A DNA stretch of 64,000 bases from Gaertneriomyces semiglobifer. Lineage: Eukaryota > Chytridiomycota > Chytridiomycetes > Spizellomycetales > Spizellomycetaceae. The stretch covers positions 620,001-684,000 of the forward strand of contig JAHLKF010000003.1 in assembly GCA_025558075.1 (NCBI GenBank), written 5' to 3'. Under the pieces are notes generated by a model. It was not told the origin of the DNA, made no database searches, and saw only the letters and a list, made by a program, of their open reading frames with translations. Shown in pieces: positions 10,293 to 22,261 of the stretch. Numbering within the stretch: the first letter of the stretch is position 1; each line of letters starts with the position of its first letter. Made by a program: the position numbers and the translations under genes.

Positions 10293-10943
10293 ATGGGTAG
10301 GCTCAACGAGTACCAGGTTGTCGGCCGTCACTATCCCACGGAGAAGGAACCCGTGCCGAAGTTGTTCCGCATGCGTCTCTTCGCTCCCAACGAAGTTGTC
10401 GCCAAATCCCGCTTCTGGTACTTCCTGAAGAAGGTCAGCAAGGTCAAGAGGGCCTCTGGTGAGATTGTCTCTGTCAACCAGGTATGAAGATATTAGTGCG
10501 GCCTTGCTTCTTTTTGTATGCTGACTATGGCGGATTTAAGATCTTCGAGAAGAACCCCTTGGCGGTCAAGAACTTCGGTATCTGGATTCGTTACGACTCT
10601 CGTTCTGGCACTCACAACATGTACAAGGAGTACCGTGAGCTTAGCCGCACCGACGCTGTTGCCGCGTGCTACCAGGACATGGCTGCCCGTCACCGTGCCC
10701 GTTTCTCATCTATCCAGATCATCAAGGTTGCTGTAGTCAAGGCCGCCGACGTTCGCCGTCCCTACATCAAGCAGTTGCTTGTACGTATTAGACTACTTAA
10801 TTTGCAGTGCTCCTTCAGGCATTTGACTTTGTTCAACTTTTTAGGAACCCAAGCTCAAGTTCCCTCTTCCCCACCGTGTTACCCGCCCGGCCAGCAAGCG
10901 TTTCCGTCCTCTCTACGCTGCCGTACGTCCTAACACCATTTAA
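10293..10943 (+). CDS. RPL20: 60S ribosomal protein eL20 (L18a)
   Basis: Exons 10293-10481, 10541-10780 and 10845-10943 give 175 aa, essentially the eukaryotic family length. Hallmarks are [19 protein letters not shown] at the N-terminus, [48 protein letters not shown] and the C-terminal [11 protein letters not shown] ... RPNTI. Exon 3 is read through GTACGTCC to the stop because the RPNT tail is conserved, although this is also a donor-like site. The protein is a structural component of the large ribosomal subunit. Codon choice is notably C-ending compared with neighbours, as expected for a highly expressed gene. Confidence 0.97.
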
Positions 10944-11403
10944 TTGGAATATATGGGTTGAAGAGTGCATCTACTTTGTTTCATTTTTTGCCTTTGAATT
11001 GTGACGACGAGCATGTCCAATGTGCATTCTATTATGATACTTTAACAAATGATACTTTAGCTGTACTAGTGGACAACCCAGAGGATCCTGAGCAGGGGAA
11101 GATTGTGTCAGAATTTATGTGATTGCTGTGGCAGAAGCTTTGGACAAACTTTGAATGAATGGATTACGGCATGGATATTATTATGGTCCGGGCCTACAAC
11201 AGCTGCTGGTTTGATGTCTGGCTACTTACGACAATCAGCATTCGCCTGACACAGCGCACATCTCCGACTACATACTCGTATTTCAGCGACAGCTAAGAAT
11301 TTTTACGTGGGAGACGTTCGCCCGCCGAATCACAATTTGGAACAGAACAGTACGATCTCGCAACACCAATCCTCCGGCTGTACCCTCAATAGCATGGCAA
11401 AGT
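10944..11403. other. Convergent intergenic region
   Basis: Separates the 3' ends of eL20 and the chromodomain gene. AT-rich and repeat-poor, with no coding sequence recognised. Confidence 0.4.
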
Positions 11404-12657
11404 CTATCGCGACGGTCTCCATGCAGGTCCAAACTTTTGTTTGTTGCTCCAAAACTCTTCGATTTTCAACCTTGCATTCTGCAGGTTTTCTTCGGGTTCC
11501 CACGTATCCCACGATTCGTCCTCGTATCCTTTCCATTTAATAAGGTATTTGCGCACTTCTATGAGCTCCCCGTTGGAATCAGCTTCGCTGCCATTGGCAT
11601 TCTGTGATTGCCTTGGTACCAGTTCAATCGCTGTATCCAAGATATAGTCAACCTCGTACTCCGAGCCGTCGTCTTCTGACTGAGCCTTCTTTCGTCGAGT
11701 ATATTTGCGCTTCTTCTGTTCTTTGGAAGCCCCAGAGGGATCGAAAGTCTCCTTCTTCTTTCGTTGCCGTTTGTTCATTTTAATGGTGTCGGAAACACTT
11801 GTGAACGCGGGAACTCTGGTTTCCTCGGATGTTCCTGGTACGAGGGTTGGCTCTGGTGCATTAGGAGGCAATGTGTCCTTCAGTGTGGGAACGGCTGAGT
11901 TGCTGGCGGATGGTTGATATATGTCCGATGCACTGGATCCAGGCGGATGGCTTGTATACCTGAGCTTCTTGTCTTTCCTGCGTTTCTTATATACAGAGAG
12001 CGGGGGCTCACCAACTTCAGGAGAACCATTACGAGCAACTTCTGATGACGATAGAAGCTTGTAGAGGTTGGAATCCCGAGACTTATCGGCTGTGCGTGAC
12101 CCGAACGATCCAACAACTGATGTCTCTTGTTCCCTTAACGCGGCATCGAGAGATGTTGCTGTGGCTCCGGACTCAACCAGCATTGGCTTCGGTGGACCAT
12201 CACTCAAAAGGCGCTGAAGTGAGAGATCATCATCCACACTCGTCGACTGAAAGCTGCCAGTCTTTTCTTTCTCCTGCTGGTGTGACACTTCGTGTTGATA
12301 TGAGCCCTTGTCCACGCCAGCGCCCAGGAGTTGTTGGAGGGAGAGTTTATTATCCGAACTTTGACTAAAGGACGTTCGCCGTGAGCTTGTGCCGGGACGT
12401 AGTACGATGCTCTCGTTGGTTGGTAATGCAGTAGTTTCCGCGGTCGTCTTTTGGGGTGTCTTTTCGAAGTAATCTGCGCTCATCCATGGAAAACGTTGAT
12501 ACAGCGACTCGCACTCCAACTCAATTGGAAGCTTCCAGTCGTCCCGACCAATAGTATCTGGTGCATCTAAGATGCGGTTGATCTGATCTAGTATGCTCGA
12601 GCTACCAACACGTCCAAACATTGCTGGGTTTGGCATAAACTGAACACTTTTCTCCAT
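11404..12657 (-). CDS. C-terminal chromodomain protein
   Basis: Single exon, 417 aa. The chromodomain is at residues about 334-405: YEVDYILD, then YLIKWKGYEDESWDTWEPEENLQNARLKIEEFW. The aromatic-cage positions Y (YEVDY), W (IKWKGY) and W (SWDTWEP) are all present, so methyl-lysine binding is plausible. An insert of about 25 residues sits between the first and second strands. Upstream is disordered, with a strongly basic nuclear-localisation-type stretch (NKRQRKKK, KKRKYTRRKK, about 295-324). Three short motifs recur: LSLQQLL (105-111), LSLQRLL (145-151) and LYKLL (198-202). It is not full-length like HP1 or CHD. A swi6-like heterochromatin or chromatin-targeting role is inference. Confidence 0.85.
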   Translation of the reverse strand: MEKSVQFMPNPAMFGRVGSSSILDQINRILDAPDTIGRDDWKLPIELECESLYQRFPWMSADYFEKTPQKTTAETTALPTNESIVLRPGTSSRRTSFSQSSDNKLSLQQLLGAGVDKGSYQHEVSHQQEKEKTGSFQSTSVDDDLSLQRLLSDGPPKPMLVESGATATSLDAALREQETSVVGSFGSRTADKSRDSNLYKLLSSSEVARNGSPEVGEPPLSVYKKRRKDKKLRYTSHPPGSSASDIYQPSASNSAVPTLKDTLPPNAPEPTLVPGTSEETRVPAFTSVSDTIKMNKRQRKKKETFDPSGASKEQKKRKYTRRKKAQSEDDGSEYEVDYILDTAIELVPRQSQNANGSEADSNGELIEVRKYLIKWKGYEDESWDTWEPEENLQNARLKIEEFWSNKQKFGPAWRPSR

Positions 12658-12888
12658 GGTACGCTTGGTTGCCCGCTGGCCGCAGATGAAAGGGCCACTT
12701 GGAAGGCGCAGGTGGGAAATTCTCCATCACTCTCTAGGTCTGCTCTTAAGAGCGGAACGTTTCCATGTCATTTGGAAAAGAAGGTTTCTGCAAAAACCCG
12801 CCCGCGCTTCCGCTGCGAAGTTCAATGCCAACGAACATGCGAATGCTATGCGATAGAAAACACTCGCAGCAGATAATAGGCACCAGTA

Positions 12889-13385
12889 ATGTCATCGTTA
12901 ATAGATGCTAGCACGAAGATAAGGTAAATCTTGTACTCATTTTGTTGCTGGCACATAACGATCGTTGGTTTTCACCGCAAATCAATAGAGTGAGCTCGAC
13001 ATTGAATCGAGATACCAAGTCTTACGGAAAACAGTATTTAACAGATGGTTCTGTTGAGACTTGTTGGAACTCTGAACAGGGCTCTCCGCAGAGTATCAGT
13101 CTCGAGTTCGGTTCGCCTGTGAGCGTTAGTTTCTTGAATCTCATGTTTCAGGGAGGCTTTGCAGGCAAGGAATGTGAATTGATGGGCGTATCAGTAAATG
13201 AAGAATGGGAGAGCATTATGGAATTCTACCCCGATGACACAAATGCCTTGCAGCAGTTTCCTATGCCAAGCGAGAAAAAGCCACAAAGTTGGAAGAAGAT
13301 GAGAATTGTGTTCAAGAACAGTACGGACTTTTATGGCCGTGTGGTCATTTACACTTTGGATCTTGTTGGAACCTTGCAGCCCTAA
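12889..13385 (+). CDS. NR2C2AP-like F5/8-type C (discoidin-fold) protein
   Basis: Exon 1 (12889-12923) and exon 2 (12989-13385) give 143 aa, close to the about 140 aa of the animal NR2C2-associated protein. The family blocks are RVSSTLNRDTKSYGKQYLTD, ETCWNSEQGSPQSISLEF, LMFQGGFAGKEC, EFYPDDTNALQQFPMP and DFYGRVVIYTLDLVG. The fold is a small galactose-binding-like beta sandwich. In animals it was named for binding a nuclear receptor, which fungi lack, so the ancestral function is unknown. It is divergent from the chromodomain gene with 231 bases between start codons, probably a shared promoter. Confidence 0.85.
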
Positions 13386-13914
13386 GAGAACATGAACAAC
13401 GAAGAATGATTGTTGGATAGTTTGTTAGATGAGAGCATATTTATTTATTGAGAGAGCCACTGGCCAGCGCCAGTCCTGATTCATGCCTCGGCTTAAGATC
13501 CCCAGCGTTAAAGGATATTCCCCCGCCCGCTGTGGGTGCTGCTTCCATTGATTCTGCTGCCGGTGCCGTGCCCGGCATTGCCAACATTGCTCATGGCCTT
13601 CAAAACTGCAATAATAAAGAGTCAACGCTTGTTTAGGGCCATTTTGGGCCCTGCCACTTCGCGTCTTCCACAACTCATTCACTGAACTGAAATAGGCTCA
13701 ATATACCCCTCCAAAACCATCAGCTCCCATCAGAAAGTCACTATTGCTGTGCCGTCTTTCACTTCTACAGCCTCTCCATTGCCCGCTTTCTCCATCGATC
13801 TGCAACTTGAGTACACCCTCAGCACGTCGGAAAGAGTCTATAAGAGAGTTGCTTCTTTGAGAAAGGGAGCTGCGCGAGAGTTCACATAGAATACACATTA
13901 GGAAGCGATCAAAA
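13386..13914. other. Glycogen phosphorylase upstream region
   Basis: No coding sequence recognised. Minus-strand open frames of 66 and 85 codons look like chance. Direct transcription evidence would be needed to call anything here. Confidence 0.4.
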
Positions 13915-16868
13915 ATGAGTAGGCGCAGATCTAGTAGTCACCAGGCAATTACTCCTACGTGGGCCCCTCCGCCCGAAGCTGTCCAGATCTGGGAGGACTA
14001 TTCCAAGGAGGAGCGCACTGATGAGTTCACCATTCAGGTAATATAACCGCTACCGCCTGCACGACCTTCATGTTTAATAGATCTACTAACATTGATGTGA
14101 TTCTTAATAGAAATCGTTTATTCGTCATGCTACCAAGACTTTGGCTCGTAGCTCCATCAACATGGATGCGTTTGCCGCGTATGAATCGGTGGCCTACAGC
14201 GTGCGTGATCATCTGATTGATAGATGGAATGCAACGCAACAGTGCCATACTCGCAAGGACCCGAAGCGAGTGTATTACATGTCCTTGGAGTTTCTCATTG
14301 GTCGGACCCTCGACAATGCTCTTTTGAACTTGGGTCTCAAGGAAAACTACAAGCGCGCCATCGGTGGCGTCGGCTTCAACCTGGAAGAGCTCATAGATGA
14401 GGAGACCGATGCCGCCCTTGGGAATGGTGGTCTTGGGCGTTTAGCTGCTTGCTTTATGGACTCACTTGCCACCTTAGACTACCCTGCCTGGTGCGTATAC
14501 GGAGCGTGTGTGGGCCGACGCGTAGCGTAACTGATCGACCGAGCTGTTGGGTTTATAGGGGCTATGGTATTCGTTACGAGTACGGTATCTTCCAGCAAAG
14601 GATCATGGATGGGTACCAAACCGAATACCCGGATTACTGGCTTACCTTTGGTAACCCGTGGGAGATTCAGCGTCTTGACGTCTCCTACGATGTTCGCTTC
14701 CGTGGCTACGTTGACAAGTACACTGATGACCAAGGTTGCCCACGCTACCGGTGGGAAGGCGGCGAGAAAGTCGCTGCCGTTGCCTATGATTACCCGATTC
14801 CTGGATTTGGTACCAAGAACTGTATTAATATTCGTTTATGGTCGAGTCAACCCAAGAAAGAGTTTGACTTTGCCAGCTTCAACGAAGGCAACTACGACAA
14901 GTCCGTGGAAGATCAAAAATCGGCGCAGAACATTACCAGCGTGTTGTACCCCAATGACAACCACATGGTTGGCAAGATGCTCCGTCTCAAGCAGCAGTAC
15001 TTCTTTGTTTCTGCTACCCTGCAGGATATTATTCGCAGGTTCCGCAAGACGCAAAGACCTTGGTCCGAGTTCCCGGAGCAAGTGTCCATTCAGCTCAACG
15101 ACACGCACCCGACACTTTCTATTGTCGAGCTCCAGAGAGTCTTGATCGACGAGATTGGGCTGGAATGGGACGAGGCTTGGAATATTGTCACCCGCACTTA
15201 CTCATACACAAACCACACCGTGCTTCCTGAAGCGCTTGAGAAGTGGGCAGTTCCTCTCATTTCCGACTTGCTGCCTAGGCACATGATGATCATCTTTGAG
15301 ATCAACTTGTACTTCCTTCAGAGCGTGGAGAAACGTTACCCTGGCGATAGGGAGCGTCTTCGCCGCATGTCTGTGAGTAACCCTATATTGCATGTCTCCC
15401 CCTTGGTACATTTTGCTAAGTTCGATGGTGCAGATCATTGAGGAGGGTCACCCTCAGTACGTCAGAATGGCTCACCTTGCGGCTATGGGCTCTCACCATG
15501 TTAACGGTGTGGCCGAACTTCACTCCGAACTCGTAAGAACCACCATTCTGCACGACTTTGTGGAATTCTTCGGTGCCGAAAAGTTTGTGAACGTGACCAA
15601 CGGTGTTACGCCTCGCCGCTGGTTGCACCAAGCTAACCCAGGGCTCTCTTCCTTGATTGCAAAAACTCTGGGATCTACTGATTTCCTGAAGGACCTTTCC
15701 CTTCTCACCGGAATAACTGCACATGCGGAAAACCCCCAGTTCCAACAGGCATTCATGCAAATCAAATATCAGAACAAGCTTCGCCTTGCTGAGTATATCA
15801 AGGAGGTTGTTGGCGTCACTGTCGACCCTGAGGCTTTGTTTGATGTGCAGTGCAAGCGTCTCCATGAGTACAAGAGGCAGCATATGAACATCTTTGGCGT
15901 TATCCACCGGTATGAGAAGCTCAAGAAGATGAGCGTGGATGAGTTGAAACATGTTGTTCCGCGTGTTGGTGAGTTACGTAAGTGAATGGCCGCGCAGCAG
16001 ACACAAGTAATAACTCTACGATCATCCAGTTATTTTTGCCGGAAAGGCTGCTCCTGGTTATTACACTGCCAAGACGATCATCAAGCTCATCAACAATGTG
16101 GCTAACGTTATCAACAACGACGCGCAGATCAGCCCCTTCCTCAAGCTCATCTTTATTCCCAATTACTCTGTCTCGGTTGCTGAGATTCTCATTCCTGCTA
16201 GTGACATCTCTCAGCATATCTCTACTGCTGGAACTGAGGCTAGTGGAACTAGCAACATGAAGTTCGTTTTGAATGGCGGGTTGATTTTGGGAACGGTTGA
16301 TGGAGGTACTATCGGCAGATTTTGGAAGTTTAAATACCGATGTAATGCTGACAGATGTTCTCACGTTTAGCTAACATCGAGATTGGAGAAGAAGTTGGCG
16401 ACGATAACATCTTCTTCTTCGGTGCCCTTACCAAGGAAGTAGAAGACGCGCGTCACAAGCAGATGTACTACCAGTCTGAGATGAACCCCAATCTGCAAGC
16501 TGTCGTCAACTCAATTCGCGCTGGAAAGTACGGCGAGCCAGCCATTTTCGATGGTTTATTGGGCACGTTACGCACGGACTATTACCTTCTGTCCAAAGAC
16601 TTTGACAGTTACCTGCATGCCATGGAGAAGGTTGATGCGGCGTTTAAGGACAAGAAAGGTTGGGCAAAGAAGTGCATCTTGGCCGTAGGCAGGATGGGCA
16701 AGTTCAGTTCCGATAGGTACGTAACTTAGTGCGCGTTTCCATTTTGTTTTTTCCCACACATAACAATCGACATCGTATATCAGATCAATTCAAGACTACG
16801 CCCGCACTATATGGCGCGCGAAACCCGTCCCTGCCGTACAAGACGAAGGCGCTGTGACTGCGAAATAA
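13915..16868 (+). CDS. GPH1: Glycogen phosphorylase
   Basis: Seven exons: 13915-14037, 14111-14490, 14559-15372, 15434-15968, 16030-16305, 16371-16716 and 16784-16868. The product is 852 aa, normal for the GT35 family. Visible hallmarks are [79 protein letters not shown], and the pyridoxal-phosphate site [10 protein letters not shown] with the Schiff-base lysine at residue 695. It phosphorolyses glycogen to glucose-1-phosphate in the cytosol. The N-terminus (RRRSSS) is Arg/Ser-rich and resembles a phosphorylation site such as the one that controls yeast and animal enzymes; that is inference. All introns are 61-73 bases. Confidence 0.97.
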
Positions 16869-17382
16869 ACAGATTTTCAGCACCGCAGTGGGTGATAGCG
16901 TTCGTACTGGACATCCGCGATACCTTCTGTCTGTTCCAGTATACCTTAGTTTCTTTCTTTCTGTCGAATGTTGAATGGATCGTAATTAATTGCCCGTGAA
17001 CCATGCGTATCGGTGGAATTAACTGTTCACTCCGGTCATCCCCATACAACCGACCAATCATTATATTACGAGAATTCCTACTTTGAGTCCCTAGTTATAT
17101 TGTGGTCATGGCATACACAGTTCCACAAACATCGCATCTCAAGTAATCACGAGATGCATCACTTCATCTGAATAGGAGACAAAGAATTTTGGGTATACAG
17201 GCCAGCGGTCATATGACAGCGATACTCTCGCGAAGCTCACACCCTAACACACCCGTGATCGCCACACTACCGATCTTGGCACCTAAAGACCCAGCCACAT
17301 CCTCGCATGCGCGACGCAAGCGCCAACGCGTTTTGAATCATTGAATCCCACGCAACCACATAGACCAGCGTCAACTGGGTAT
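16869..17382. other. Convergent intergenic region
   Basis: Between the glycogen phosphorylase and SEN2 stops. No gene recognised; open frames here are short and overlapping. Confidence 0.4.
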
Positions 17383-18642
17383 TCAGTCTCGCGTTTTTTG
17401 CGGCACCCATCGCCGCAAGCAGACGTCCCAGATGGAGAGCTTTCTGATGCATGCTGGGTCATTAAGATCCTCCACACTTAATGTTGAAGGCAAAACGACG
17501 TGGCATAATATTATGGGCTTGCTTACTTGGGCGCAGACGCGATTGATGCTCAATGCCCACAGCCATGATCGCCTTTCCCGATCGCTAGTGGCTTCATCCG
17601 CGAATGCTGGCACAACCACAACGGCAAAGTCGGAGTGTCTGAAGATGGGTCCTTTCTTGTAAAGCACGAAATCCGTGCCAAACTTGATGCCTGATTTCAC
17701 AACCCACCCTCGACTACGGTAGTAATGATAGGCCGCGTATCTCACTGCGAATTCCTTGGATACGTCAGTTGTTTCTGAGTTGATATTGCGTTGCCGCTTC
17801 CACAGTTCCGCGGCTGATAATATGCATCCCTAAACAACGGGCTTCAGTATGCGGAGAAGCAAGAACGGCGAAATGACCACCAAAATAACCGACCTCTTCA
17901 GATTCTTTGACAGCGAGAATTCCCAAGCAATGTGCCAGAAAAAAGGCTTCCTCCGGCATCAACTGGTATCTTTCAGGATCGACAGTCAGAGCCTGTCTCA
18001 GAAGTACATTGCGAGCATGCGATCCAGTTGATTGCTTCTGTGCCCGGCGTTGCAGTCGTCGACTAGTCGCCAAGCCTAGCATTTGTAGTGAGTTAGACGA
18101 ACTTTAGACGGGTCCCACATCAGCCAAACAAACCTACTTTCGCCTTTTGGTTGTCCCTGCGTGTCATCGCTCAAGCGACTTTGCCAAGTAGGTTCTCCTC
18201 GAGATAAGGTAGCCTTTCCGAAAAATCCACCTCTCCATAAGCCTAGCCCCAGCACATGTAGCACTCCTTTCGCAATTGTAACCGTCGTGCTCCGTGAGCT
18301 CCAAAGCTCCCACTTTTTCACATGTCCGTAATAGTCAGACTCTGCTGACGCTGCATCCGATGCAGGAAGCACCCAAACACATCCAGTCTCGGGCACTAAT
18401 ATTCCTTGGTACGGCGGTGCTGGCGTCGGTTGGATTCGGCGGTATCCGATGAGCAGAAGACTCTTCAACAAAGTGTATATCACCACGAAGGCGGATGGAC
18501 CACCAGGATGTTCACTTAGAGGCAGGAGTATCGGCACTGGGTTACTATACAAACTGCGATCCACCCTACGCCCGGCGGATTTTGTTTTCGTCGTGGAGGA
18601 AGCCGGTGCGGCCGCCGAGTGACGTTCGGCTACCATTGACAT
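17383..18642 (-). CDS. SEN2: tRNA-splicing endonuclease catalytic subunit SEN2
   Basis: Exons 18642-18138, 18075-17894 and 17829-17383 give 377 aa. The C-terminal nuclease domain reads RYAAYHYYRSRGWVVKSGIKFGTDFVLYKKGPIFRHSDFAVVV. It contains the catalytic Tyr (DFVLYKKGP) and His (FRHSDF), and the Lys follows in QVSKPIILC. PEEAFFLAHCLGIL marks the N-terminal alpha/beta part of the core. SEN2 cleaves the 5' splice site of intron-containing pre-tRNAs in the SEN complex. Intron 1 uses the donor GTAGGT; the nearby GT at GTTTGT would put a stop in exon 2. It lies tandem, 140 bases downstream of the pyroglutamyl peptidase stop. Confidence 0.93.
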
Positions 18643-18782
18643 TGCAGCAAGATGAAGCAGCGACTACTCGGCAGGCACGGACATTCACATATACAAACAC
18701 ACATACGAAATGTCTATATGGTGGGACACCAGACTATATACTGTAGAGGCCCTCCACACTCTTTATACGATCTATCAAAATT

Positions 18783-19670
18783 CTAGCATACCTGACACAG
18801 CACCTTCACAAGCTCTTCCACAGCCTTCCCGAGTTCTTCTGCACTTCGATATCCCTTTTCGACATCAATGGGCGGTACGTGCAGGAAGAACACGGGAACA
18901 TCCATGCCATGGAGCTTGGCGAAACGAGTGGAACTGTAAAAAATGAACTCGCAAAGGTACAACCCAGCATCCATCGAGGTTTGCAAAGTCCATTTTTGCT
19001 CATCCTGCACGTTTTCAAAACGTTTGGAGAAACCTGCGGCAATGTTCTGTACCAATTTCTCTGGTAAGGTATGGCTATCAAAACCGTCTTCGCTCCGACC
19101 TTCCCAGATGTTCTCCTTGTTGTCATCAGCGCAATCTGCTGGTGGCTCCTGATACTCTTCGCAACCTTCCCATGGAACAGCACGCTTCGTCTTTGGTATC
19201 ATGTTGCAAACGTCCCGTTTATCATAAGGCCCTGATCGACAGGCGCATTCCAGCTGAAGCACTCCCGATGGAAGCCGTCCATGCGCACCCACATGAAGAA
19301 TGAAGCGAGGGACAGTATCGAAGAAATGGGGAGTTATGTCTGAAAGGGTGCAAAATTACGAGAAGATAGGATGCATGCAGCCAGTTAAGTCGGGCTCTTA
19401 CCGTGCACTCGCTCATATTCCGTAGGTATTTCGAGTACCTTGCAGAACACCTCTTGGTTATCGCCTGACCGGAATTTGCGGGCTTGTAGATTCCGGACGG
19501 ACTCATAAGAAGGATTGACCGGAAATCCGCGGAAGGGCTGTGGCATCCAATGCGGATAGTGTTAGTGCTCATTTTCGAAGGAGACAAATATCAAATCCAG
19601 AACCACATACGCCGTAACCAGTGATCAGGCAGATACCCCCTTGCGATTTATCTTTTGGTGTGGGCGCCAT
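18783..19670 (-). CDS. Pyroglutamyl-peptidase I (peptidase family C15)
   Basis: Exons 19670-19611, 19537-19402 and 19339-18783 give 250 aa, slightly longer than animal and bacterial enzymes (about 205-215). The N-terminus LITGYGPFRGFPVNPSYE is the family oxyanion and active-site loop. The catalytic Cys is in SMDAGLYLCEFIFYSS, and the His is in VFFLHVPP. The enzyme removes N-terminal pyroglutamate from peptides in the cytosol. The extra length comes from an acidic insert (EYQEPPADCADDNKENIWEGR) before the catalytic Cys segment, and a short C-terminal helix. Confidence 0.92.
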
Positions 19671-19920
19671 TGTTTGTATGTCCACGTCTGTAAATAAGTG
19701 GGAAAATGTCAAGTTGTGACTCTCGCTCCAAATAAAATCCACGCATTCGTTATGTCTTTCCGTTCAAAAAATATGATCAGGGAAAAGCGGAGACTATATT
19801 TGCATACGTCAAAAACGGAGACACAACCGAGTGGCCCCAGTGAACACTCTATCGCACACACAAGTGCCTTTCTTAATGAATATATTTGTCGACGAACACT
19901 CGATCAAGCAACCGTCATAT

Positions 19921-20697
19921 TTATTTCTTGGCCTTCTCCTCCTCGGCAGCGGCCTTAGCACGTGCTTCCCGGGCACCCTTGTGGCGCTTGTCGGAACGAG
20001 CCATACGGAGAGTGTGGTAAGCGTGGACCTTGGGGGCCTCACCGATCGGGCGCTCAACATCAGTGTTAGCGGGCTGAGCAATGGGGAGAACAGCTCCACG
20101 CAACTGAGTAGCGGAAGCAACAGTGGCAGCCTAATCAAATAGAGATAGATCAGCAAAGCATTCCACCAGGCCAAAAAGAAGACATCGCCGCAAACCGAGC
20201 GAAAATACATACATCAGCATCACCCTTCTTGGGCTTGTTAGCCTTCTTGGGGAATACAATCAACTTGGACTTGTATTCCTGGAGACGCTGGACGTTGGCC
20301 TCAAGTCCTTCAACGGACCTGTTCTTACGGCGGTGGTCAACGGAGATACCGATGGTGAGAGCCTCCTTGCGGCGGATACCAGCAGCCTAAAACATGCAGA
20401 ACCCATCCATCAGCTCCTCGTCTCGTGTTCTCAAAATCATCATGAATTGCCCCATACCTTGAGCTCCTCCAAGGTGAAACCACGACCAGCCCGGACCTTC
20501 ATGTTGTACTTGACAGTCTGGCCACGGACGGCGGGGCGAAGAGGACCGTCAACGGGACGGGGGGCGATCTTGGCAGCCTTCTTTACCCGTTGAATTCTAC
20601 GGGCCTTCTTCTGGCCGGGTTGGTCGAACCAGGTGCGCACGTAGCGCTGCCAGTCCTTGTGGAAATGGCCCTGGGGCAAAACATTGTTGTGCTTCAT
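19921..20697 (-). CDS. RPL13: 60S ribosomal protein eL13
   Basis: Exons 20697-20458, 20386-20213 and 20130-19921 give 207 aa, standard for eL13. Hallmarks are [72 protein letters not shown] and a Lys/Ala-rich C-terminal tail. It is a component of the large ribosomal subunit. Codon use is strongly biased, as in the eL20 gene. Confidence 0.97.
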
Positions 20698-22261
20698 TTT
20701 GGCTGGAACAGAGAGACGCAGTCAGCTCGACCGTCTCAATCATCACGCATTTCCAATTCGGACATGACATAGCTCCATCTGCTCAATGTGCCGCGGCATA
20801 TCTCATCGGGAACCCATCTCCAATCTAAGTGACCTTCCCACTTCAACGAGAAAGCCACGCATATATTCAACCGAAGCTGTACAGTTGTCTCTTCCCTGAC
20901 ATTCCCAGCGTCCCGGAAAGCCCTGTCGCATGCAGTCGTAAAAACAGTGTCGTCGGCATTCCTCAACATTTGGACAGTCTCGGCATCATGTCGCCACACC
21001 ACTTGGAAACTGTTCATCACCGCTCATAACCTTGATCCAGCTAGCCCACAAGAAGCTTTCTCTGCTCGAAACCTCTCCTCTAATTCCCATCCATAACATG
21101 GTGACTTCCTGCGGGTTCCCGATCATCGCCATCTTCAGTCATCCCCGTACGTTCGCTGCTGTTCCCACGCTGGCCTAGAATCCATCCAAAAACCTGACGA
21201 CACACACCACACAAGGCCCGAGATGCATACCTTCAACAAACGGGTAACGTTGCCGTGTCGAAAATGAGTTCGAACGACGTGCGTCAAGTGTTGGCTCAAG
21301 AAAGTAACGGAAGGAAACGCTGCTCCAAAAAATCCGGTCGCCTTCGTCGCAGGCCCCAAAAGAAAACGCGCTGCCCTAACACTGAAATGAGGCACAGTTT
21401 TGTTGTTACATAATCAGACGCGCGGCGGCGTTCCCTCGGCCGAGTATAAAAGCGGGTCTCTCGAACGACGAAAACCTTTGCAAAACCAACGACGGGTTCG
21501 CAGAGCCAAGCGAGCGAGCGAGGGTGGGTGGGAGAGGCAGGGGAGCATGTCTGACACTCGTTCGGTGCGCTTACGTAGAGGCGGCTAGGTAGAAGGTTGC
21601 GGATGTGCAGAGTTTGTTATGAAAGGGACCATATCATGGTTTGGCCGCCGCTGATGGACAATGGATCATGCGTGTGCCGGCGCCCATAGGCAGTGTGGGT
21701 TGTATATCTCACTGCTGCCTTTGTGCATTTCCTTTTCTCCTCTGTCTGTAACTGTTGTCTCCTGTCGATTGTTGAGATGTTAGTTAGTGGTGTGCTCGGA
21801 TACTTGCGCCAAAAGCTCTAGAACGCTTCGCTCAGTATCCTCTAATCCCGTTCCCTATCATTACAAGGTTTTTCTTTGATGTTCATGGGTATCAGGTAAA
21901 TCAATCGAGGTGGGACGTTTGCCAGACACAGTGCATTTATACGAGCTAGCAATATGATTCCAACCCAACTGTACGCCATATCATCTCGCTACCGTTGACA
22001 TGCTTCATTGTGCCAGACTGGACTGCGAATCCATTATCTTTTGCTTCTCCGGCCATGCAACTGTCTGACGAGATCTTCCACCATTGAAGTAGCGTGGAAC
22101 ATAACAATTGCCTTGGGAAAAATAAGCATTTGTAGCAAACACAGCACAGATAAGAGAGCCGACTGTGGCTGCGAGCCGTCGTTGAGATGGTCAACGGCAA
22201 GTGGGTCTTGTTCGACGCGTGAACCAACTTTTTTGAAGATAGGATACTGACCAAAGCGACA
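20698..22261. other. Long intergenic region with a TATA box
   Basis: 1.56 kb between the divergent eL13 and GH5 starts. TATAAAAG at 21445-21452 (plus) is followed by a GAGCGAGCGAGCGAGGG-like purine-rich run near 21510-21530, and by a 13-codon frame starting at 21547. That could be a leader or non-coding first exon for the GH5 gene. No recognisable protein-coding gene is seen. Confidence 0.4.
21445..21452 (+). promoter_or_regulatory. TATA box
   Basis: Consensus TATAAAAG in plus orientation. The nearest downstream plus-strand gene is the GH5 gene 800 bases away, so a spliced 5'-UTR would be required for this to be its promoter. Confidence 0.4.

Noticed and set aside
10923..10930. GTACGT donor-like site in the last eL20 exon
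   Set aside because: Reading through gives the conserved RPNT C-terminus and the correct protein length.
13698..13898. Possible minus-strand small gene opposite the glycogen phosphorylase promoter
   Set aside because: The candidate frames hit stops and no splice combination gave a sensible protein.
21946..22254. 102-codon minus frame upstream of the GH5 gene
   Set aside because: No conserved features; opposite to and immediately upstream of a well-supported gene.
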